In this document: piece by piece, positions 56,801 through 64,000 of the stretch
Layout of the letters: each line of letters starts with the position of its first letter
How positions within the stretch are numbered: the first letter of the stretch is position 1
Position numbers and translations under genes: made by a program
From: Mercenaria mercenaria
Lineage: Eukaryota > Mollusca > Bivalvia > Venerida > Veneridae
Direction of reading: 5' to 3'
DNA: 64,000 nucleotides
Assembly: GCF_021730395.1 (NCBI RefSeq)
Contig: NC_069373.1
Coordinates: 42,932,501 to 42,996,500, forward strand
Notes under the pieces: generated by a model
Told to the model about the DNA's origin: nothing
The model's database searches: none
What the model saw: only the letters and a program-made list of their open reading frames with translations

Positions 56801-59800
56801 ACCCCACCCACCCGGCAATAAAATAACGCTCTATTATAAAATATTTAATTACTTTACAATAACATTGTCTATTAGTATATACTAGTAGCCTCTATTACAA
56901 CAAAAAACATGTAATTAAAGTGTCTTACTAAACTCAGTTAAAACCGATTTTAGGTCAATTTAAGTGTATCAAAAGACTAAGAGCGTCACTGCATATTAGA
57001 CCATTTTAACAAAGTATATGTTCCTTTTATTTTTCAGTAATATGTCTCCTTGGCGAAACTGAATGTAACTCAAATATCACTGGTGCCGGTAAGTACTCTT
57101 TCTGTCTGATCTGTTACAATCCAAAAAGTTGCACGTCACGTTAAAAAGAGCCGATCAAATGATCTGATAGAACGACATTGACCATTTAAGTCATTTACTC
57201 GTATTTGAAAACAATTTCTTTCTTTTTTAATTTGCACAAACCTCACGTAATCTTAAACAGTAAAATTGAGCCGTGCCATGAGAAAACCAACATAGTGGCT
57301 TTGCGACCAGCATGGATCCAGACCAGCCTGCGCATCCGCGCAGTCTGGTCAGGATCCGTGCTGTTCGCTAACAGTTTCTCTAATTGCTATAGGCTTTGAA
57401 AGCGAACAGCATGGATCCTGACCATACTGCGCGGATGCGCAGGCTGGTCTGGGTTCATGCTTGTCGCAAACCCACTATGATGATTTTCTCATGGCACGGC
57501 TCAAATAAAGGACTTATCATAATACGATAACTAGAGACTGCTTTTTTAACAAGTGTTTGTCTTCCCAGACTGCTTATATGGTTTTGGGAATTTATAAGCA
57601 AAATCTTAGCACACAGAACAAGGAATTATGTTGGTAAAAAGACAAACATAAAATGTTAAGTAATGTTAAGTAATATAATGTACGTAATACAATATAAATT
57701 TTGGGAAAGTACAAGAAGAAAGATGACATTGTATGCAGCCATAACTAGTCAACAGAAAGACCAATCAGGCCCTATATCTCTCACTTGAGCAAAAATGCTT
57801 TGAAACTCAGGTTAAGATATACCGAACATAGGTGCAATACTCTCACATATGATGTCACATGACAAAACGTTTGTTTAAAATTCTACAAAATATTAAACTG
57901 AAAATCCTAATTATCTTTGTTCATCAACTGTCATTAATCACCCATTTATATAAAATAATTACAATACACACCGAGTCTCAACGTAAGCGTTGACCGGTGG
58001 TATAATTACGTGCGAGCAGGTCGCTTTTTGCGGTTGTTTTCACCAGTCAAGGTAATATTTTCCTTCGTAGTTTTTTCATTTTTAAAGCTTTGTTATTAAG
58101 AATTGGCCGAGGATGACCTACAATTGACGCGCTTTGATGGTGATGTATTGAATTTTTCATGTCATTTGTATTTTTTTCTAACATTCAGGAAATATTCACT
58201 AAAAAACACGTATTTGGATACCATATCGTAGTTTTCTCGCTTTAAATGGATAAATTACTGTTAAAATGTCCTGTGATTTAGTTATACATGTACGATATAC
58301 CCACTTTAACAGATCGGTCACCGTTATATGCAGTTTCAAAAATCACATAGCCCGGCAAAACCCGGTCGTCGGGGAAGGTGCTGTCTTACGTCCGAGTCGG
58401 CGGTACACCAAAATAAAAATGCATACGTACGAGCTGGTGGAATTTATGCAAAACGATATTTTCAAGACTTTTCAGGATCCGACAGTGGACAAAATGCATT
58501 TTTATCGACATATAGACTACCATTTCATGTTTCTTCGTTCCGCACGGTCATTTTAACATAATGTCGGTTTCATACTCGAAGCCTGTACTAAATAATAATG
58601 AATTAAAGGGTGGCGGGGGACACAGGCCCCATCTAACGGATCCTTATGGTATAGTATTTATATAGTAACTATATAATGCTATACCTTAAGGATACCATTA
58701 GATGGGGCCTATGGCGGGGGACAGTAGCTGTGCACAATAACTAAATCGTATGCCTTTAGGTATAAATTATGACACTGTCACACTATGATGCGTCATCAAT
58801 GACGCGATCGTTTTAAAGCCAGATAGAGATATTTTAAATTCTGAATTAAACTGATAGATACATTTGATATTTTTATTTCAATCATCTACCATGGATGAAA
58901 ATGTAGGCCTAAACATGAAAGTGAACGCGGCTGTGTCATCAATATTAGTTGACATGGAGGGTGTGATTTCGACAAGAGGTAAACATGCACATTTTGACTG
59001 AAATAAGATCTACATAAGAGTGTGGAGGTGGCAGTAGAGCCATTCTCTAGGATGAGTATAGGTTGTTTTTTTTTTTTGTTTTGTTTTTTTTTAAATTGTC
59101 CCATTGAACGTTCGTACCAGCACGGATACCTCCCACTTGAATCTGGCAGACCAGAGCCCTTCTAGAAAATTGATCTGAGTATAGAATTTTCCAGATATAA
59201 AGTAGGCCCTAGATGTTCGTATGTTAGTATTTTTTATTCTAAGGATATACATGTACTTCTTATGTACAGAATGTTGGTGGCAATTTCCCGTGCAATAAAG
59301 GTAGGTATTGCCTTATATATAACAGTAAATGATCAATAGAATGTTTGATGTTACTCAATAGCTTTTATTTGATAGCTATTGGGTAAAATCTATGTAGAAC
59401 AAAGAAATAAATTTTCTTAATTATAGAAAAAGAAAATTGATTTACTTTCAGTGTTTGTATGACCTAATTATGAACCTGTATCCAACTTCACCAAAATCAA
59501 GCGTTTGGTTAATAAGAAATTTGAGATTTTTTCATGCCATTGAATCGCAAAACATCTAAAAGTATACTTTTATATATATTATATAAAACAAGTGAGTATA
59601 ACTGGGAACAAAAGCTGCCACTCGACTAATGTCAGTGCTTGATAGTTAACTATTAACTATCTTCATTGAATGGTTTTGGTCGAAACAAAGTCATTTAAAT
59701 TAAGTGATTTCTTTAAATCGATAAAGTACCATAATTCTATGAGCACCGCATGAAACAGTAACTGAAATTTAAATTGCACAATCAAATATTAGTCAGGATG

Positions 59801-62800
59801 GTTCACAGAGTCTGTAAATTAGACTGCATATATGTGCATAATTAAACTGCACACATTTCTTCATTTAGGAATTCAGTGTATTCATTTAATTTTGGGTTGT
59901 ATATAGTACAGTAGTCGCAACTTGACCGCGATTGTTGAACTTAGGCTGATTATTCATATCGATTATTAAGGGGTGCTTTGGGTAGCCGTGTATATTTATA
60001 TGGAATTAGTTTGTATACAGTGCTTTATCAAAGTATATACTTACATTTGATCGTTAAAACTTTCCAATACATTAATTTATATTTCCATTTCTCGTGCAGC
60101 TCGTGTTTTACGTACACTCCTTTTCAATAATAGGTTGTGTCTTATTATGTATTATAACACAAAGGTCAACCACCGGGGTCAAGTTGCTTCCACTATATTA
60201 CAATTACTTTTCTCCAAACGTTACTAGCAATAGTTACACCTATTAATATACTAAGCACATCTAGAAACGCAACATTTTTCAACATATATATACATGTAAA
60301 AGGAAAGTGCGAAAGAAAAACGAGGGAAAAAACGTTGCGTATCTAGATGTACTTAGCTTTTAATAGGGTCAACTGTGGTTTAACTGTACTGTAAGCGTAG
60401 ACACATGGGCAAATAATAGTCTGGCGATCGCGAAGGACACATTACTATTTGGTCACAAAATCCTGCTAAATGCGCTAAGACTGTGCACAATGATGCGTTA
60501 AATGACCGTGCACAACGAAGAAACATGAAATGGTAGTCTATATATCAATAAAAATGCATTTTGTCCACTGTCAGATCCTAAAAAAGTCTTGAAAATATCG
60601 GTTTTCATAAATTCCACCAGCTCGTACGTATGCATTTTTATTTTTGTGTACCGCCGACACGGACGTAAGACAGCACCTTCGCCGACGGCCGGGTTTTGCC
60701 GGGCTATGTGATTTTTGAAACTGCATATAACGGTGACCGATCTGTTAAAGTGGGTATATCGTACATGTATAACTAAATCACAGGACATTTTAACAGTAAT
60801 TTATCCATTTAAAGCGAGAAAACTACGATATGGTATCCAAATACGTGTTTTTTAGTGAATATTTCCTGAATGTTAGAAAAAAATACAAATGACATGAAAA
60901 ATTCAATACATCACCATCAAAGCGCGTCAATTGTAGGTCATCCTCGGCCAATTCTTAATAACAAAGCTTTAAAAATGAAAAAACTACGAAGGAAAATATT
61001 ACCTTGACTGGTGAAAACAACCGCAAAAAGCGACCTGCTCGCACGTAATTATACCACCGGTCAACGCTTACGTTGAGACTCGGTGATACATAGGTGTCTG
61101 CAGTTAGCCAAGATGTCGTCTGCTCGCCCGCTTAGTTCAGTAGGGAGAGCTTAGATCTACGGATCGCGGGGTCCTGAGTTTGATCTATGGGCGCGGTGTA
61201 TGTTGACAGAAGACATTGTGTCTGAAATCATTCGTCCTCCACCTCTTATTCAAACACGTGGGGAAGTTGGCAGTTACTTGCGGAGAACAGGTTTGTACTG
61301 GTACAGAATCCAGGAATACTGGTTAACTGCCCGCCGTTACATAACAAAAAGACTGTTGAAAAAAAGGCGTTTAACCCAAAGCGAACAAACAAACAAAGAT
61401 GTCGTCTGCAGCAAGCCGATGTCTACAAAGGCATTTATCCGCGAAAAGAGGGACGTTTCATGTTGGAATCAAAGGAATTACATTATGTTCCGAATTATGT
61501 TCTGTATCAGCTATTACAATAATACCAAAGTGGAATATCGTGTTCATGTCATATGTGTTATTTGTGTATTATACTAGATCCATGCGTAGCATATACTGTA
61601 CTAGACTCAACCAACAGACAACACACAGTACGGGAAAACAACGGCGTCTGCGACAATAATTTAGTAGAAGGCTGGTACAAATTTGAGATTGAGGGAAGAC
61701 CTGCAGAAATACCGCTGGTTTGTCTACAGGTAGTTATAGCTAATAAATAGCTAATAAATATAGTGGTTGCAACGCGGCATAACGAAACTGAAAACGCGAC
61801 AGAATGAATTATTATATTTCGCGTCGGCCGTGCACACCATAAACGGAGATTTCATTTTGGCGCGCGCCTTAACGAAGCACAGTATCGTTTTGTCGTGCTG
61901 ATGTGCACGCGGCTATGTAACACATTTTATTTCACCTTGGCGCGCGCCAATATACCAAACTGAAATCTTGTCAATGGTGCACACACCAACGCAAAACAAC
62001 GAGATATTTCATTTCGTCTTAGCATGCGCACCAACGTGCCAACACGGCGCGTTATGTCGCGTAGTTAGTTTCCTTCTGTCGCGTTGGCGCGTGTGCAGAA
62101 AGGACACACAAAACTTTCGCATTTTACTGTAAACAGTTTCTGTCCCGTGTTCCCATGACTGGTATACAAATAAGACTGGTAGAATATTATATGTTTTCAA
62201 ATGATCAAAAGTTACATTCATTAGTTTAATATGGAATGCAGGTGCGTCATGCTAATTGCCAAATGCCAATTACTTAATGCTAAATGCCAATTAATCAATA
62301 CTAAATGCTACATACCAAATGCTTTTTGCCATATGATTAATGCCAAATGCTGAATGCTAATGCTAATTGCTAAATGAAAATGCTAATCGCCACATTCTTT
62401 AATTTTATGAATTAATGATTTCTATCTTTTAACTTAACTGATAAAATGTTTAGAAGAATGTTTTTGATAGAAAATTTGATCCAGTCGTAAGGAAATTAGC
62501 AACGATAACACTCGAGTGTGTCTATTAAGTGCTTGAGACGGATTAAGACATATGAAAATTCGAAAATTTCAAAGTAAATACTCAGAGGGCCGCCGCCAAA
62601 TTTGAGACAATATATGCTCAGAAATCTTTTATTTCTCTCACAGAAGAAAAAAAAACCCAGTAATTACAGGATTTGGCGGGTTTTGTCAATTTGTTCCCTA
62701 CCACCCCACTCCCTCACGTGCCCTGCTCTGACAAACTTTCGAATGATACAGATACTTTCTTGTTTACAGAACAATGTCTGTGGTACTCAGTTGCCTTTAA

Positions 62801-63838
62801 GAATTGATCTCGAAGGGAATGCTATGCCAACACCGGGTGAGATATTGGAGACGTACGCGTGCACGTCATACGACGTTCTTGGCAAATGGGACTGTTGCGT
62901 GTTGCGTCAGCCTGTAAAGATAGCGAACTGTAATGATTTTTATATCTACCATCTCAGACCAACTGACAGATGTCCGGTTGCTTACTGTGCGCAAGGTAAT
63001 ATTTTTCATAAATATGAGGAAAACGGCCTTTGTCTTGAGAGATGTCAAATCAGGCAAAACATAAATATTTAAATACACAATTTCCATGCAGATGCAGGTG
63101 CAAATGAAATGGATGATCCGTGCTAGTTCCGCATATGTGAAATCGAAAGAATTGATAGAATTATATCTCTTGCAGTTCAAGTTATTACCAACTATAGTAA
63201 AATGCCGTCGGTAATAACACTAGCGAAACTGAATATGACGTTTCTCTTTTATTTCTTAATATGGTATGTTTTTGTTCCTTATTTAGAAATAGGTGTAAAC
63301 CCGTCTGATGAGGTGACTATAAAACGAGGTGACGTTCCTAACCAAAGCAGTACAACAACAACAGCAAATAGTATGTCAACCACTTCCGATAGTAACCTTA
63401 CAGAAACAACAGCTGGTACATCTGAGTATAGAAACACCACTACCGTGCCAGATTCTTCAAGTGTGTTTGCTGCAGACACAGGACAAAATATGACGGAAAA
63501 TGTTACAACAGAATCAACAGTATCAAACACCACGCTTGAAAGCTCAACTGACAGAGTTGCAACGTCGCCATCAGAAATTATGGCAACTACTTTAAGTACC
63601 GATGTTAGTGCAGCAGACAACACCACTGACACCTTAACAACAGACATAGGTGGAGTTGTGTCAACAGCTGGAGATAATAACGTTACAGCGTCAACAGCAG
63701 ATATGGCAGAGAGCACAACGATAAATATGACAACTAATGAGCAGACGACAATGATTGCAGAGACGGTAGATCTGACAACAAAAGATATTAATGGTTCTAG
63801 TACAGAAAACACTACTGTTAACACAACTCAAAGCACAA
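53868..63838 (+). CDS. D8C-domain (uromodulin-type) mucin-like surface protein, 3' partial
   Basis: Exons 53868-53901, 57038-57088, 61578-61729, 62770-62995 and 63287-63838. Phases 1, 1, 0, 1, 1 match at each join, and a donor at 63838 leads out of the window. Residues 1-21 are the signal peptide (MNSEFLILLTSVICLLGETE). Residues about 29-154 form a complete D8C domain: it opens DPC, has LDS...R, CDNNLVEGWYKF, DCCVL and FYIYHL, and closes CPVAYC. All ten cysteines of the uromodulin domain are matched. Then comes a 184-residue Thr/Ser-rich stalk with more than ten N-glycosylation sequons, encoded by one symmetrical 552-bp exon. The family (uromodulin, GP2, OIT3) is secreted or membrane-anchored and forms coats or mucus, often ending in a ZP domain, which would lie beyond the edge. 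Intron 2 holds a 3.1-kb palindromic element and a SINE; intron 3 a CpG-rich patch. Resemblance to uromodulin beyond D8C cannot be judged here. Confidence 0.85.
54955..55290 (+). repeat. 62-bp minisatellite
   Basis: About five units of ATTTTCCATATTTTGGACAC...AATACACCCTGCAT...TATATCAGTTTAG. Each contains two sub-repeats (TTTTCCATATTT). A decayed forerunner is at 54890-54955. It stays open in one frame only because the unit lacks stops; not considered coding. Lies in intron 1 of the D8C gene. Confidence 0.82.
55300..57037. other. Intron 1 of the D8C gene, second part
   Basis: AT-rich with no recognised exon or element. The intron ends in a good TTTTATTTTTCAG acceptor at 57037. Confidence 0.5.
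57267..57503. mobile_element. MITE B, copy 3
   Basis: Ends TGAGCCGTGCCATGAGAAAA and its exact complement TTTTCTCATGGCACGGCTCA. Internal arms GATGCGCAGGCTGGTCTG / CAGACCAGCCTGCGCATC. About 237 bp, in intron 2 of the D8C gene. The best-preserved copy. Confidence 0.85.
57969..61085. mobile_element. 3.1-kb long-TIR (foldback-type) element, copy 2
   Basis: Same orientation and structure as 37770-40877, about 99% identical by eye with a few small indels. It is flanked by ATACA (57964-57968 and 61086-61090), a 5-bp target duplication unlike that of copy 1, so this is an independent insertion and not a segmental copy. It sits in intron 2 of the D8C gene. Recently active in this lineage. Confidence 0.88.
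61124..61395 (+). repeat. tRNA-derived SINE, family 2, full copy
   Basis: The head CCCGCTTAGTTCAGTAGGGA...CTACGGATCGC carries a box-A-like motif and a degenerate B box. The body is GGGGAAGTTGGCAGTTACTT..., with an AACAAACAAAC tail. Flanked by a perfect 14-bp target duplication AAGATGTCGTCTGC. It lies in intron 2 of the D8C gene, just after the 3.1-kb element. Confidence 0.85.
61755..62110. repeat. CpG-rich patch in intron 3 of the D8C gene
   Basis: Unlike the AT-rich surroundings it has many CG dinucleotides, two GGCGCGCGCC palindromes (about 61858 and 61941) and reshuffled blocks such as AACGCGACAGAA / GCGTTGGCGCG and GTGCACAC. It may be a decayed palindromic element or a local unmethylated island. 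Confidence 0.5.
62240..62396 (+). repeat. Degenerate AATGCYA heptamer repeat
   Basis: Some 15 imperfect AATGCTA / AATGCCA / ATTGCCA units in a row, a decayed microsatellite in intron 3 of the D8C gene. Confidence 0.75.
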
Positions 63839-64000
63839 GTAAGTACATTATATCTAAAGAAATTGTAATAAACCATTTAAACGGTCAAGTTCAATGTACT
63901 ATGTTCTTGGAACACAAGTCAGTAATAATACGTAACAAAAATTAAGTAAATACGGCAAACACTTTTGGAGAAAATTGATTAACACACGTAATGGTAAGGG

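Noticed and set aside
58266-58556. 96-codon open frame in the TIR of the 3.1-kb element (also in the other arm and the other copy)
   Set aside because: It is repeated only because the arms are palindromic copies. A second frame overlaps it just as well, it has no recognisable domain, and it differs in length between arms.
63202-63286. Apparent start (MPSVITLAKLNMTFLFYFLI) of the mucin-stalk frame
   Set aside because: It looks like a signal peptide. But a phase-compatible acceptor at 63286 and the D8C exon donor at 62995 make splicing more likely; an alternative internal start cannot be fully excluded.
63279-63824. 181-codon minus-strand frame opposite the mucin stalk
   Set aside because: Antisense shadow of a Thr/Ser-rich repeat-like sequence, giving a Val/Ser-rich translation with no family.

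Overview
The window looks like nuclear DNA from a marine bivalve, most likely a venerid clam. It is AT-rich, its genes have tiny exons and kilobase introns, and it is packed with tRNA-derived SINEs, palindromic MITEs and a 156-bp-period satellite element of kinds I associate with clam genomes. The species-level guess rests on repeat recognition, not on a marker gene. No rRNA, functional tRNA, CRISPR or prokaryotic feature is seen.

Four host gene models can be built from splice sites and reading phase, and all encode short secreted or membrane-anchored surface proteins. (1) Minus strand, 26.7 to 2.5 kb: a C-type-lectin-like gene with two duplicated signal-peptide exons, a Cys-rich exon and two exons covering the first half of a C-type lectin domain; the rest should lie before base 1. 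(2) Minus strand, 44.2 to 36.4 kb: a complete 143-residue CYYR1/Shisa-like (six-cysteine, single-TM, PPxY) protein. (3) Plus strand, 44.8 to 49.2 kb: a second six-cysteine single-TM gene, head to head with gene 2 across a gap of about 560 bp, with two phase-compatible last exons that give either an 86-residue acidic tail or a QPY-repeat tail. (4) Plus strand, 53.9 kb to beyond the window: a signal peptide, a full uromodulin-type D8C domain and a Ser/Thr-rich mucin-like stalk, open at the right edge.

Layout. 0-2.5 kb: hairpin element and SINE. 2.5-8.8 kb: two lectin exons whose intron holds a 3.1-kb terminal-inverted-repeat element and a broken Ty3/gypsy pol fossil. 8.8-22.9 kb: tandem duplications, LINE 3' fragments, an IAP-type RING pseudo-exon, a pogo-like MITE, and an array of ACAGCTGT palindromes. 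22.9-28.3 kb: duplicated lectin promoter/first-exon segments. 28-36 kb: SINEs, a 1.2-kb tandem duplication and a GGTACC-motif array. 36-49 kb: the divergent CYYR-like pair. Inside gene 2 is a series of decayed copies of its transmembrane exon, split by a 3.1-kb palindromic element and followed by the satellite element. 49-64 kb: MITEs, a minisatellite, then the D8C/mucin gene with a second, near-identical 3.1-kb element in intron 2.

Most of the joins in the four gene models occur in phase 1, the usual arrangement for extracellular module shuffling. The two CYYR-like proteins are probably membrane adaptors and the lectin and D8C proteins probably recognise or coat surfaces; these roles are inferred from families, not shown here.
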